Assembly (NCBI RefSeq): GCF_009811315.1
Contig: NZ_BLID01000009.1
Span: forward strand, 1 to 64,000
DNA: 64,000 nucleotides
From: Vibrio atypicus
Lineage (GTDB): Bacteria > Pseudomonadota > Gammaproteobacteria > Enterobacterales > Vibrionaceae
Direction: 5' to 3'
A program made the translations under genes and the position numbers. Positions within the stretch are counted from its first letter, which is position 1. Each line of letters begins with the position of its first letter. Positions 51,677 to 61,053 of this stretch are shown here, in pieces. A model generated the notes under the pieces. It worked only from the letters and a program-made list of their open reading frames with translations, was not told the origin of the DNA and ran no database searches.

Positions 51677-52525
51677 ATGTCTACAGACTTTAAACCCGCT
51701 GAATTCGTACAAACAATGATTAACGTTGGCGAAGCTAAAACAAAGACAAGTTCTCGTGATTTGCTTTTGCGCGGCACCATGGCAGGTATCATCTTATCTC
51801 TAGCGGTAGTAGTAGCGATTACGACAATCGTTCAGACAGGCATGGGCATTGTGGGTGCACTTGTCTTCCCAGTCGGTTTCGTGATTCTAAGTGTTATGGG
51901 TTATGACCTAGTAACAGGTGTATTTGGTCTGGCTCCACTAGCAAAATTTGAAGGTCGTCCTGGAATTACTTGGAACCGTATCTTCCGTTGTTGGGGTCTT
52001 GTAGGCCTTGGTAACCTTATCGGTTCTTTGATTGTTGCTTACCTAGTAGCAGTGTCGCTAACGGGTAACTTCTCTCTAGAGCTAAACGCGGTTGCTAAGA
52101 AGTTCATCGCTGTTTCTACTGCACGTAGCTTAGGCTTTGAAAACATGGGCATGGACGGATGGATTACGTGTTTCGTGCGCGGCATCTTCTGTAATTTAAT
52201 GGTTTGTCTTGGCGTTATTGGTAACATGACAGCGCGCACTGTAGCTGGCCGTGTAGCGATGATGTGGTTCCCAATCTTTATCTTCTTCGCACTAGTATTT
52301 GAGCACACAGTGGTAAACATGTTCCTATTCCCATTAGGCATGATCTTAGGTGCTGACTTTGGTATCGCGACTTGGTTGAACTTCAACCTAATCCCAACAA
52401 TCCTAGGTAACATTGTTGGTGGTCTAATCATGACTTGTATCCCGCTATACCTAACTCACGCTAAAACAGCGCCTTCTCTATCTGATGAAGATGCAGTAGA
52501 AGCAAAACCTGCTTTAGCTAAGTAA
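51677..52525 (+). CDS. nirC: Nitrite/formate transporter family protein NirC
   Basis: 282 residues from the ATG at 51677 with AAGGA upstream. Six membrane segments of the FNT fold, with the family's GNLIGSLIVAYLVA, GIFCNLMVCLGV and FEHTVVNMF segments; the last holds the conserved histidine of the gating region. It moves nitrite across the inner membrane to NirBD. It lies between nirD and cobA in the same direction. Confidence 0.93.
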   Translation: MSTDFKPAEFVQTMINVGEAKTKTSSRDLLLRGTMAGIILSLAVVVAITTIVQTGMGIVGALVFPVGFVILSVMGYDLVTGVFGLAPLAKFEGRPGITWNRIFRCWGLVGLGNLIGSLIVAYLVAVSLTGNFSLELNAVAKKFIAVSTARSLGFENMGMDGWITCFVRGIFCNLMVCLGVIGNMTARTVAGRVAMMWFPIFIFFALVFEHTVVNMFLFPLGMILGADFGIATWLNFNLIPTILGNIVGGLIMTCIPLYLTHAKTAPSLSDEDAVEAKPALAK

Positions 52526-52559
52526 GTTAAACTTTACTATCAGAATCTGATAGTGAATA

Positions 52560-52670
52560 AGTCGGGACTCTCTAATATATTTAGCGAAGAGACTCCCGAC
52601 TATATTTGTTTTCATCTATGCAATAGTCAATTGGCTATAAAAAGAGTTTCTTAACAAAGAGTCTCTTTTT
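52560..52670 (+). terminator. Two hairpins between nirC and cobA
   Basis: AGTCGGGA pairs with TCCCGACT (52560-52601), and AAAAAGAG with CTCTTTTT (52639-52670). A further 8-bp palindrome ACTATCAG/CTGATAGT is at 52536-52554. The second ends in T residues and could act as terminator; some readthrough or a separate promoter would be needed for cobA. Confidence 0.55.
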
Positions 52671-52699
52671 ATACCTAAATTTACTCGAAAGGCGTAGTT

Positions 52700-53458
52700 A
52701 TGACTGCTTCTCATCTCTCTTCATTAAATAGCGGCTTTGTTTCTCTTGTCGGGGCAGGGCCGGGTGACCCCGATTTACTGACCGTTAAAGGTTATCGCGT
52801 AATCCAGCAGGCTGAAGTAGTCGTTTATGACCGATTGGTATCACCAGAAATTCTTGCTTTAGCAGGTAGTGATGCAGAGATGATTTATGTTGGTAAAAGA
52901 CTGGATTACCACTGTGTGCCGCAAGACCAGATTAATCAGTTATTGGTCGACAAAGCGAAAGAAGGCAAACGTGTTGTGCGTCTTAAAGGAGGCGATTCAT
53001 TCATCTTTGGTCGTGGTGGAGAAGAGATAGAAGAGTTAGCTGAGCATGGCGTTAGATTTGAAGTCATACCGGGGATTACAGCGGCTACGGGTGCTACTGC
53101 CTATGCAGGGATTCCATTGACCCATCGTGACCATGCGCAAAGCGTTCAGTTCATTACAGGACATGTACAAAAGGATGGCCGAGAGATTGAATGGCAGTCA
53201 TTGGCTCAATCAAACAATACGCTGGTGTTTTATATGGGTCTTAAGCAGTGTGAGTACATTGCGGCGAAGCTACTCGAAAATGGGATTGATGCAGACATGT
53301 CATGTGCCATTATCGAAAACGGCACACGCCGAGAGCAACGCGTATTCACGGGTAGCTTAAGTGATTTGGCGAGTATGGCGAAAGAGGCGGTCAGCCCAGC
53401 TCTGATTGTCGTTGGCAGCGTAACGTCTTTGCATGACAAGCTAAAATGGTTTAACTAA
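52700..53458 (+). CDS. cobA: Uroporphyrinogen-III C-methyltransferase (SUMT)
   Basis: 252 residues, single-domain SUMT. SAM/precorrin motifs are VGAGPGDPDLLTVKG, VYDRLVSPEIL, RLKGGDSFIFGRGGEEIEEL and GITAATGATAYAGIPLTHR (the last about residues 115-135). It makes precorrin-2, the siroheme precursor. Position after nirBDC gives the reason: NirB needs siroheme. AAAGG is the ribosome binding site. Confidence 0.95.
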   Translation: MTASHLSSLNSGFVSLVGAGPGDPDLLTVKGYRVIQQAEVVVYDRLVSPEILALAGSDAEMIYVGKRLDYHCVPQDQINQLLVDKAKEGKRVVRLKGGDSFIFGRGGEEIEELAEHGVRFEVIPGITAATGATAYAGIPLTHRDHAQSVQFITGHVQKDGREIEWQSLAQSNNTLVFYMGLKQCEYIAAKLLENGIDADMSCAIIENGTRREQRVFTGSLSDLASMAKEAVSPALIVVGSVTSLHDKLKWFN

Positions 53459-53592
53459 ACCTTACGAGAATTGCAGCGAGCGCTTTGGTTGTGACAGTGT
53501 CACTTTCTGTGGCGCTCCTTATTCAAAATAGAAGTGTACTCATGGCTTGGTTTTGATAGAGTCATGCCTCTAACAGAAGAGGTGAGCCACAA

Positions 53593-54075
53593 ATGGAAAA
53601 AGTCGCAATATTTGTCGATGTACAAAATATCTATTACACAACACGTGACAAATATAGAGCCCATTTTGATTACAACCAGTTTTGGTATGTAGCGACAGAA
53701 GGGAGTGAGGTGGTTGAAGCCAACGCTTATGCGATAGCCTCTCAAGATCCAAAGCAGCGACAGTTTCATCATATTTTGCGTGGTATCGGTTTTAATGTAA
53801 AACTCAAACCTTTTATCCAACGCAATGATGGGAGCGCAAAAGGGGATTGGGATGTTGGGATTGCTCTTGATGTCTACGAAGCAGCAGCTAATGTGGATAA
53901 GATCATTTTGTTATCAGGGGATGGTGACTTTGATATTTTAGTTCAGCGCGTCCAAGAGAAGTTTAATGTCAAGGTGGATGTTTATGGTGTCCCAGGCCTT
54001 ACGGCTCAATCTCTGATAGATGCAAGTGACCGATTTATCGAGATTGACGACAATCTTCTGCTAAGACGAGATTAA
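53593..54075 (+). CDS. NYN-domain protein (LabA/DUF88 family)
   Basis: 160 residues forming one NYN domain. Acidic metal-binding residues are in IFVDVQNIY (about 5-13), DWDVGIALDVYE, and LLSGDGDFDILV. The domain is a PIN-like RNase fold. Members of the LabA branch occur in many bacteria and often act on RNA; no specific target is known for this one. It has AGAGG upstream, its own terminator, and no coupled genes. Confidence 0.85.
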   Translation: MEKVAIFVDVQNIYYTTRDKYRAHFDYNQFWYVATEGSEVVEANAYAIASQDPKQRQFHHILRGIGFNVKLKPFIQRNDGSAKGDWDVGIALDVYEAAANVDKIILLSGDGDFDILVQRVQEKFNVKVDVYGVPGLTAQSLIDASDRFIEIDDNLLLRRD

Positions 54076-54091
54076 AGCCGTTACCTACATA

Positions 54092-54129
54092 AAAGCCAGC
54101 GCTATTAGACGCTGGCTTTGTTGTTTTTG
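54092..54129 (+). terminator. Terminator of the NYN gene
   Basis: AAAGCCAGCG and CGCTGGCTTT form a 10-bp stem, followed by a T-rich tail. Confidence 0.88.
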
Positions 54130-54148
54130 GGCGAACAAATACGTTTAT

Positions 54149-54358
54149 CTATTCGCTTTTCGACTCTTCAGCCTGAGCCCGCTCTGTTGTTGCGGCTTCG
54201 TTTGTTACTTCCGCACCGTTTTGTGCGTTCTCTTCCGCTTCCATTTTTGCTCGTTCAGCTTTAGAAATATAGCGAGGCTTGTTGCTCTTGTGCAGCTTAG
54301 CGTTCATTTTCTTTTGCTTCGATTTCAGGATGCTATTAATTCGTTTCTTACGGTTCAT
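54149..54358 (-). CDS. DUF2986 family small protein
   Basis: 69 residues. The basic N-terminal half (MNRKKRINSILKSKQKKMN) and KPRYISKAERAKME segment match the DUF2986 family found in Vibrio and Shewanella. The C-terminal half is acidic and alanine-rich, probably disordered. Its charge suggests nucleic-acid or ribosome contact, but this is inference. It is monocistronic and convergent with the NYN gene. Confidence 0.7.
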   Translation of the reverse strand: MNRKKRINSILKSKQKKMNAKLHKSNKPRYISKAERAKMEAEENAQNGAEVTNEAATTERAQAEESKSE

Positions 54359-54546
54359 GACTTGAGCCTATGGTCTCTAATTGGCGCGAATAATACAGAA
54401 GTTAATGCAAAACCTCAAAGTTATATCGGACTTTAGCCATCTTGTTTTGAAGAGGAGAGTTTGACTAGTTCTTGCTCTAATTCGGTGGAACTGTATGAAA
54501 GCCAAGCTACTGAGCGATTAGGTTGTTCAATCGCAACAGCGTACCC

Positions 54547-54580
54547 CGATAAAAAAAGCGCCAAAAGGCGCTTTTTATCG
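54547..54580 (-). terminator. Terminator of the protease-lipoprotein operon
   Basis: The hairpin AAGCGCC/GGCGCTT has A and T runs and an extended CGATAAAA/TTTTATCG stem; it is 21 bases beyond the lipoprotein stop codon. Confidence 0.85.
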
Positions 54581-54600
54581 TTAAGATTGGCGATTATCGA

Positions 54601-54960
54601 TCAATGAAGTGGCTTTGCTTGAGGGTTGCTTACCACCAATTCAACATTTTGAAGTTCTTGAGGCAAGGTGAGTTGGAACTCTTCAAACATTGGGGCTCGT
54701 CGACAATTATCATCTTGTGTTCGGATGACGCTAACCGATACTTGTTTTGACTCTACGCTATCAATTTGTAGCTGGAAACTATCACTTTGAGTACACCCAT
54801 TAGACTTCGCGACAAACAGCAGCAAATGGTCCCACTTTTTATGAGAAAGGAGTGGTTCCAATGTACCTTCTATGTTTGTCGTTTTAATCTCTAGGGCATT
54901 GCTACATCCCATAGCTGTAGTAGCTAGTATCGCTAGACAAATGAACTTTAAATGTTTCAT
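54601..54960 (-). CDS. Small lipoprotein coupled to the VesB-like protease
   Basis: 119 residues from the ATG at 54960. The lipoprotein signal ends in TAMGC (cysteine at about residue 19). The mature part is beta-rich, with two further Cys (NGCTQ and DNCRR) that may form a disulfide. The start overlaps the protease stop codon by 4 bases (ATGA), so it is translationally coupled to it. No family was recognised. A role as a periplasmic partner, chaperone or inhibitor of the protease is a hypothesis from the coupling only. Confidence 0.7.
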   Translation of the reverse strand: MKHLKFICLAILATTAMGCSNALEIKTTNIEGTLEPLLSHKKWDHLLLFVAKSNGCTQSDSFQLQIDSVESKQVSVSVIRTQDDNCRRAPMFEEFQLTLPQELQNVELVVSNPQAKPLH

Positions 54961-56591
54961 ACAACCTGCTTTTTTCTTAACATTGCTAGTGGTAAAAGAG
55001 CTAATACTACCCAATATGGTAAGCTGCCGCCTGACGAACCACTGCTATTACTTTGTGTGGTGGCGGTAGGTTTGTGTTGAATATTGCGGAGCGAAACCGA
55101 ATCATTGGCGTTGCCGCTTCGCTCGAAAACAAACATTACGTTATTTGAAGCTTCGGATAAATTAATTGTTTCTGAGTACCAGTTAATCTCGAAACCGGAA
55201 CCACGCCAAGCGCGTTCTCCATTTACAAATACCTGGAAGTTATTATCCCCATCGTTAATTTCCATACGCAAGTCGAAAGTCAATTTTCCTTTGGTTAAGT
55301 TGTCCAGCATGATGATTGAACGTTGCCCCAATGGAGTATTAGCAGATGTGATTACGCTATTCGATGAGTCAGAGACTTCCCAAGGGTTAGCGTTACTGTA
55401 CACTGAGTTACTATTTCCAATAGTTTCAGAAAGTTGGAGGTTTGCACCTAATAGACCATAGGAATGGAATGACGTCGTTAGGGTAGGGTGAGTTGAGCTG
55501 TTTGTATTTACAGTTAACTTTGGTGTGCTATCGGCTAGAGCTGGGGTAATCTCCATTGTGATGTTACAGCTATCACTATTATAAAGCGTACCAATACTCT
55601 CACATTCATTCGATAGAACTTTTAGTTTGCTTTGATCTGAAAGGGCAATACCAGTAACAGCAAAGGAATCAGCCCCATTATTAGTGATGGTTAAGCTTTG
55701 TGATATTTTTTTATCGACTGCCACATAGCCATAATAAACATTTTGTCGGTAGCTAACGCCACTGGTTTGGTTGTCGATCCAGTTTTTTAAGTTTGCTACG
55801 TTGGCGTAAACACCATACTTATTTGCTTGTGCGCACCCTTCACCCCAACTAACAACACCGACTTGAGTGATTACGCCGTTGTTGTTGAATACTAGCGGGC
55901 CTCCACTGTCACCCTGACATGAATCATAACCACCTTGAGGGAATCCAGCACATAGAGCTGAGTCATCAATGGTAGTGTAGTCACCACCACTTGCTCGGCA
56001 AGTATCTGTGTTGACAATTGGAAGTGTGACTTCGAATAATGCACTAGGGTAGGTCGGTCTTACCGCCGGGTTGCTTTCTTGGTTACCCCAACCCATAACA
56101 ATTACGTCATCACCCGTCACCAATGTTTGACTAGAACTATCCAGTACCACAGAGGTAGCGGTGATACTTCTGTCGAGTTCTAAGACCGCAATATCTCTAT
56201 TAAGGGTTATTGTGTCATACTGCTCATGTGCATAGATGTTTTTTACCGCAACACGCTGACCTTGAGAGGCTTCTTTATCTAGATCATGTATGCCGATAAT
56301 GACGTCTAAGTTTTCAGGGTTTTTATCATCGATACAATGAGCCGCAGTGAGTACGTATCGGTCACCGATAAAACTACCACCACAGAATTGACCATCAAAG
56401 GCGTTTTGACCTTTGTTGACTATCGCAGTCATAAACGGCCAGGCATCGACTTGAGATTTAGTGCCGTTAATTATCTTAGTATCAAATCTTGAGTTCTGTT
56501 CTCCGCGTGAAAATGCTTCTGCAGAAACTCCGAAGGCGGTAATAATGCTTAAAGCCAAAATTGACGTTTTTGTTTTCACTAGATACTCCAT
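54957..56591 (-). CDS. Trypsin-like serine protease with GlyGly-CTERM (VesB-like)
   Basis: 544 residues from the ATG at 56591. Signal peptide (about 1-26) and a pro-segment with activation site K39 before IINGTK. S1 protease domain (40 to about 285) with catalytic H85, D133 and S229, and D223 at the S1 base, giving Arg/Lys specificity. The middle part has a beta-rich Ig-like domain. The C-terminus is the GlyGly-CTERM type (SSGGSLPYWVV, then hydrophobic stretch and RKKQVV), processed by rhombosortase. V. cholerae VesB has this architecture and is secreted by the type II system. The coupled lipoprotein gene follows. Confidence 0.93.
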   Translation of the reverse strand: MEYLVKTKTSILALSIITAFGVSAEAFSRGEQNSRFDTKIINGTKSQVDAWPFMTAIVNKGQNAFDGQFCGGSFIGDRYVLTAAHCIDDKNPENLDVIIGIHDLDKEASQGQRVAVKNIYAHEQYDTITLNRDIAVLELDRSITATSVVLDSSSQTLVTGDDVIVMGWGNQESNPAVRPTYPSALFEVTLPIVNTDTCRASGGDYTTIDDSALCAGFPQGGYDSCQGDSGGPLVFNNNGVITQVGVVSWGEGCAQANKYGVYANVANLKNWIDNQTSGVSYRQNVYYGYVAVDKKISQSLTITNNGADSFAVTGIALSDQSKLKVLSNECESIGTLYNSDSCNITMEITPALADSTPKLTVNTNSSTHPTLTTSFHSYGLLGANLQLSETIGNSNSVYSNANPWEVSDSSNSVITSANTPLGQRSIIMLDNLTKGKLTFDLRMEINDGDNNFQVFVNGERAWRGSGFEINWYSETINLSEASNNVMFVFERSGNANDSVSLRNIQHKPTATTQSNSSGSSGGSLPYWVVLALLPLAMLRKKQVV

Positions 56592-56624
56592 AATAGTGAT
56601 GTATTTTACTGGTGAATAAGTCAC

Positions 56625-57078
56625 CTCTTTATAATTAGTAATGTAAATTACCCTAATAGGTTAATATTAAGCAATATCATTTGATAAAAAAATATTAATA
56701 TTATAAATGTCAGTTGGGGATTTTTGGCTTGAAAAGACAACGGTAAATCTGAGAATTTGATTTTATGTTGTTTAATTACAATGTGTTAGTGTAGGCTTTG
56801 TATTCATCGAAATATAAAGCTATGCGTTTGTATTTGTGAGAAGTCTGTTCTTTGTTGTATTTAACGTTGGTAGGTATATACAGGCTAGGGTGCTAAATGA
56901 AATGTTATTTGAAATGAAATTTTATTTAAGTGATTATTAAATTAGAATTTAATGTTAAATGTACGTTCTAATAACAATTCCTGTTGATAAGGCGAGTTGT
57001 TATTCTATACCGTTACAGATAAAAAAGCCGATTATAACCTCAGTAACGATAAGAATGCTTTCAATCACCAGACTGTTA
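56625..57078. other. AT-rich intergenic region between the protease and the GGDEF-EAL gene
   Basis: 454 bases at well below the GC of the window (sample lines 56881-57000 are about 25-28% G+C). It holds the perfect palindrome AATATTAATATT (56691-56702) but no recognisable gene or terminator. It is a plausible H-NS-bound silencing region for the protease. Confidence 0.5.
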
Positions 57079-59232
57079 TTAACAATTATCTAGAAGCTTC
57101 TCCTCTGCAGACGCTCTTCGGTGTTGAAAACTGAAGACATGCGGCGGAAGAGGGCGACTGATAAAATAACCTTGCCCATATTCGCATCCAAGTTTCTGTA
57201 ATATATTCAGTTGATGCTCTGTTTCGATCCCTTCTGCGACACTCATCATTTTCATACTTGATGCAATGGAAAGAATGGCTTCAATTAGAGAAGTATTGTT
57301 GTTGTCTGATGTCAGGCAGAAAATAAATGAGCGGTCAATTTTAACACCATCAAACTTATATTCTTGTAAGTAACTTAACGAAGAGTAACCAGTACCAAAA
57401 TCGTCCAGCCAAACTTTTAAGCCGAGGTTGCGTAGACCCGCGAGCACATGTTTAATTTGTTTACTGTCTGAAAGTAATAGAGTTTCAGTGACTTCAACGT
57501 GCAAAGCCGATGCTGGCAGTTGGTAGGTATCTAGAGCGCGTTTGAACAGGTGGACGAGGTCTTGTCTATGCAGCTGTCGCGGAGATAGGTTGAGCGCGAT
57601 ATAAAACTCTTCACCATATTGCTCACGCCAAAGGTAAGCTTGTTTTGCAGCCAGTTCAATTAAGTATTCGCCCAACGTGAGAATAATATCTGTTGATTCT
57701 GCAACGGGGATAAATTTGTCTGGGCCAATATAACCTTGAGTAGGGTGGTTCCAACGAACGAGGGCTTCTGCGCCCACAATACTTCGGTTATTCGTAGCAA
57801 ATTTAGGTTGATACCAAAGTTCGAATTGAGATAAGTCATCCATCGCTTTGCGCAGTTCACGCTCTACGTAAAGTCTTTCCTCTACCGTCTTATTCATCTC
57901 ATGATTGTAAATACTGTATGCGTTTTTCCCTTTGCGCTTTTGCTCAAACATGGCCAATTCAGCATGGCGACAAAGTGATTCTGCTTGATGACCAAAATCT
58001 GGATAACAAGCGACGCCGATACTCGCGCTGCAAACCAACTTATAATTCTGAAGTTCAACAGGCTCGGTAATAGCGTGAAGTAATTGATCAGCTATGGCGG
58101 TGATCCGAGTTTCACGCGTGTAAGGCACCATCAAAAGAAACTCATCGCCACCAACTCGAGAGAGTAAACAGGAACCTTTTATGACATTAGAAAATGAATG
58201 TTCGATAAGAGCGGTGACACGATCGCAAACTCTTTGTATGACATCATCACCAATATGATGACCATAATTGTCATTGATGAATTTAAAATCGTCGAGATCG
58301 ATAAAGAATACGGCTAGCAGATCTGGTTTTTTTTGAATGATGATGTCATCCAGCAATTGTACAAATCGAAAACGATTAGGTAGACCAGTCAGTTGATCAT
58401 GAAAAGCCATATGCTGAATATGTTCAGTGTGCTTCTTTACAGAGCTCTGCATCTCATTAAAAGCATCAACGAGACGCCCGAGCTCTTTGTACTGAGTAGT
58501 ATTAGAAATCGGCTCAAAGCGACCATCTCGATTGTGTTTTAGCTGCTGGATAATATGTGTAATCGGGTTGGCGAATGACCCTGCCACACTGTATGCCATA
58601 GCCACACCGCAAATCATGCCAATAGCGGAAAACAGCAATTGCCATTGTCGCATTCGTTCTAAATCTTGTTGACCTAACGTATCTAGCTGCTTGGCATTAT
58701 TTTTGAGCTCAGTAACAAGTTTGTCTTTGTTAAGCTCTAAGTAGACGACGCCAATGTGAATTTCTGATTCAGAGACGGGAGCGGCGATGAGCAGGCGATC
58801 ATTAACATGGCGTTTTATGACTTGCTGATTAAGGAAGACATCGCGGATAAGCTCTGGCTCTTTATGAGGCATCCCGAAGTTAACAATACTTGGTGTACCG
58901 TCATGGAATATCATGCCATCTTTGTCAACGAGTTGTATTAGCTCTACGTTGGGTTGGCTTAAATTTGTCTGGAGTAAGTATAAAGCTTCGGACACGTTGT
59001 AGTGATATAGGGGATCGAATGCTTGCTGACTGAGCGCATTGGCTAAGGAAACGGCTTGTTCTTCAACTTTCTTACGCAGCGATTGCTCCACATTGTGGGT
59101 GATTTGATCAAAAATCTGATCAGATTGACGCTTATACGCGACGCTGTATAGAACAAAATTGAGAGCACAGACAATCGTTACAACGAATGCTGTGGCAAAA
59201 ATCAGGTGTCCTTTGAATCCAATTCTTTTCAT
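57079..59232 (-). CDS. GGDEF-EAL dual-domain c-di-GMP enzyme with periplasmic sensor
   Basis: 717 residues from the ATG at 59232. TM1 (about 10-32), a periplasmic domain (about 33-196), TM2 (about 197-217), a HAMP linker, a GGDEF domain (about 285-440) with intact RVGGDEF, then an EAL domain (about 465-715) with intact GAEALVRW and LDDFGTGYSSLSYL. Both catalytic motifs are complete, so it could make or break c-di-GMP. The start lies directly after the stop codon of the periplasmic binding protein gene. This arrangement resembles NspS/MbaA. Confidence 0.93.
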   Translation of the reverse strand: MKRIGFKGHLIFATAFVVTIVCALNFVLYSVAYKRQSDQIFDQITHNVEQSLRKKVEEQAVSLANALSQQAFDPLYHYNVSEALYLLQTNLSQPNVELIQLVDKDGMIFHDGTPSIVNFGMPHKEPELIRDVFLNQQVIKRHVNDRLLIAAPVSESEIHIGVVYLELNKDKLVTELKNNAKQLDTLGQQDLERMRQWQLLFSAIGMICGVAMAYSVAGSFANPITHIIQQLKHNRDGRFEPISNTTQYKELGRLVDAFNEMQSSVKKHTEHIQHMAFHDQLTGLPNRFRFVQLLDDIIIQKKPDLLAVFFIDLDDFKFINDNYGHHIGDDVIQRVCDRVTALIEHSFSNVIKGSCLLSRVGGDEFLLMVPYTRETRITAIADQLLHAITEPVELQNYKLVCSASIGVACYPDFGHQAESLCRHAELAMFEQKRKGKNAYSIYNHEMNKTVEERLYVERELRKAMDDLSQFELWYQPKFATNNRSIVGAEALVRWNHPTQGYIGPDKFIPVAESTDIILTLGEYLIELAAKQAYLWREQYGEEFYIALNLSPRQLHRQDLVHLFKRALDTYQLPASALHVEVTETLLLSDSKQIKHVLAGLRNLGLKVWLDDFGTGYSSLSYLQEYKFDGVKIDRSFIFCLTSDNNNTSLIEAILSIASSMKMMSVAEGIETEHQLNILQKLGCEYGQGYFISRPLPPHVFSFQHRRASAEEKLLDNC

Positions 59233-59235
59233 CAA

Positions 59236-60171
59236 TTATTGGTGTGCATCAAATTTAGTTAAGAGTTGTTCCGCTTCATAGAGCAGATCATTCGCTTGAT
59301 TGTTGAGAACCGAGAATTTTTTTGTTTCTTGGTAGCTTTCTAATACTTCTAAGCCTATTGGTGATTGGTCTAACTCCAATAAGATCGCTTTGAGTTGCGT
59401 CGCGACTACAGGGTCAAGTAAATGAGAAATGCTCATGATTGAACGCGGGTAGTCATTGGTACGTGCAAAGGTATGTAATTGCTGTTTGAGAGCCGCTGGG
59501 GTGTCTTTGGGGTTGTTCCAATTGGATGAACTATAAGCAATGGCGTCTACCATACCTTTCGCCGTCCACATTGTCATATTGACTTCGTTGGTTTCACGTA
59601 ACATGTCATCAAAGAAAAAGTAGCCCACTTTATCGGCGTCAGGTTTGCTTTGAAGAGAAGTCAGTTGCTGTACCTCTAACCCATGGCTCAGTAACGTGAC
59701 CATAGGGAGGAAATAACCACTGGTAGAAGCACGGTCTTCGAAGCCGATGACTTTACCTTGCAGTTGTGACAGATCGTTGTACTCATTTTTTTTATGAGTG
59801 ACAAATACTGAGTTGTAGCTTTCTTCTCCTTTTTTCCAACGAACAAGAAAAGGTTCAGCTTGAGCACGCCGCTTAACGATGAGTGCAGGATAAATCGTTG
59901 AGCTAACTATATCGACTTCACCTCGCTGCAAAGCAGAAACCAATTCATCGATGGTTGGATACACGTTGATCTTGGCATCGGAATAGCCAAGATGGTTCAA
60001 TTGCTTGGCGACGTATGAAAAAAGAGGATAGCTATCTTTGATGCGTTTTTTAGCTTTCGATGAGATGACGCCATAATTTAAAGTGAGTGTTTCGCTATTA
60101 CTCGCAAAAGTTGGTGGAGTCCAAATAAGTGAGCTACAAGCCAATAAAAATGCAACAGTCGTCTTTTTCAT
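59236..60171 (-). CDS. PhnD-like periplasmic binding protein paired with the GGDEF-EAL enzyme
   Basis: 311 residues from the ATG at 60171 (MKKTTVAF) with AGAG upstream. Signal peptide cleaved near TFAS (about residue 24). The body matches the PhnD phosphate/phosphonate-type binding family: YPLFSYVAKQL, LVSALQRGEVDIVSSTIYPA, and GKVIGFEDRASTSGYFLP. No ABC permease or ATPase gene is adjacent; the next gene, directly after the stop codon, is the GGDEF-EAL enzyme. A sensory role, handing ligand information to the enzyme's periplasmic domain, is more likely than transport. Ligand unknown. Confidence 0.85.
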   Translation of the reverse strand: MKKTTVAFLLACSSLIWTPPTFASNSETLTLNYGVISSKAKKRIKDSYPLFSYVAKQLNHLGYSDAKINVYPTIDELVSALQRGEVDIVSSTIYPALIVKRRAQAEPFLVRWKKGEESYNSVFVTHKKNEYNDLSQLQGKVIGFEDRASTSGYFLPMVTLLSHGLEVQQLTSLQSKPDADKVGYFFFDDMLRETNEVNMTMWTAKGMVDAIAYSSSNWNNPKDTPAALKQQLHTFARTNDYPRSIMSISHLLDPVVATQLKAILLELDQSPIGLEVLESYQETKKFSVLNNQANDLLYEAEQLLTKFDAHQ

Positions 60172-60294
60172 AAACACTCTATTCGAAAGTAACAATACAC
60201 CATACCTTTTACCATGGTAGCGTCGAAATTAAAAGTCGCATGGTCATTAATTGACGAAATGGATAATCTGGATTTATAAAATATGCGGCATCAC

Positions 60295-60332
60295 ACACAA
60301 AAAAGGCAAGTCGGATTGTGCGACTTGCCTTA
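60295..60332 (-). terminator. Terminator of the outer-membrane barrel gene
   Basis: On the minus strand AAGGCAAGTCG pairs with CGACTTGCCTT (11 bp) with a 7-base loop, followed by TTTTTT. Confidence 0.88.
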
Positions 60333-60336
60333 AAAT

Positions 60337-60957
60337 TCAAAGAGTAAACTGTAACCCAACCGTGAAAGCACTTTCTGGTTTCTTTCGTTGGGCGTAATCG
60401 AAGCCTAGCGTAAATCCAAATACTGACCCGAATTGAAATACATTCGTTACGCTAAAAGTATCTTTGGCTACATGAAGAAAATCGTGACGATAGGACGCAT
60501 CAATCATCCAGTGTTTTGCAAGTTGAGCTCTTAACCCTCCTTTACAATAGCCGGCTCGTTCGGAGAAAGAAGAGGAGTAATCGCTATTCGCCCAGTAGTT
60601 GATGACGCCACAAGAAAAAGGCGCGCTGACTACTGGTGATATGGGCACATTCACCCCTCCGCCTAAACGCCATGAGTCTATTCCTGAGCTAAAACGTGTT
60701 ACGAAATCAGCGTTGCCTTCTAGGAATAATGTTTCAGTCACACTCAGACCAAGATCTAAATATAGTCCCCCGTAGGTCTTACCTTCGTCATTGATATATT
60801 CGCCATCAGAATAGGGTTCAAACACACCATTTTTAAGATGAGCGTGCTTGTAACCAAACCCAATATGGGACATGTCAGAAACAATATTGCTGTCAGCAAA
60901 AGAGGGGAATGAAAATAGAGTGCTAACGGCAATAGTGGTGAGAGATTTCTTTAGCAT
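60337..60957 (-). CDS. Outer-membrane beta-barrel protein
   Basis: 206 residues from the ATG at 60957 (MLKKSLTT); five upstream codons are also open. Signal peptide cleaved near SFA (about residue 22). Alternating strands with Gly/aromatic girdles and a final FTVGLQFTL that ends in the beta-barrel type. Two Cys (SCGV, YCKGG) may pair. The size fits an 8-10 strand barrel; no specific family can be named. Own terminator, no coupled genes. Confidence 0.78.
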   Translation of the reverse strand: MLKKSLTTIAVSTLFSFPSFADSNIVSDMSHIGFGYKHAHLKNGVFEPYSDGEYINDEGKTYGGLYLDLGLSVTETLFLEGNADFVTRFSSGIDSWRLGGGVNVPISPVVSAPFSCGVINYWANSDYSSSFSERAGYCKGGLRAQLAKHWMIDASYRHDFLHVAKDTFSVTNVFQFGSVFGFTLGFDYAQRKKPESAFTVGLQFTL

Positions 60958-61053
60958 AACGATATTTCTCATATGAATCGGAACGCTAAAACTCTAAATT
61001 GGCTTGCTTATAAAATCGATAATAGTTTCGTAAGGCTGTGTAAGGTCATTTCG

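Noticed and set aside
59236..60171. Phosphonate ABC transport operon
   Set aside because: Only the binding protein is present; no permease or ATPase genes are adjacent, and the next gene is a c-di-GMP enzyme.
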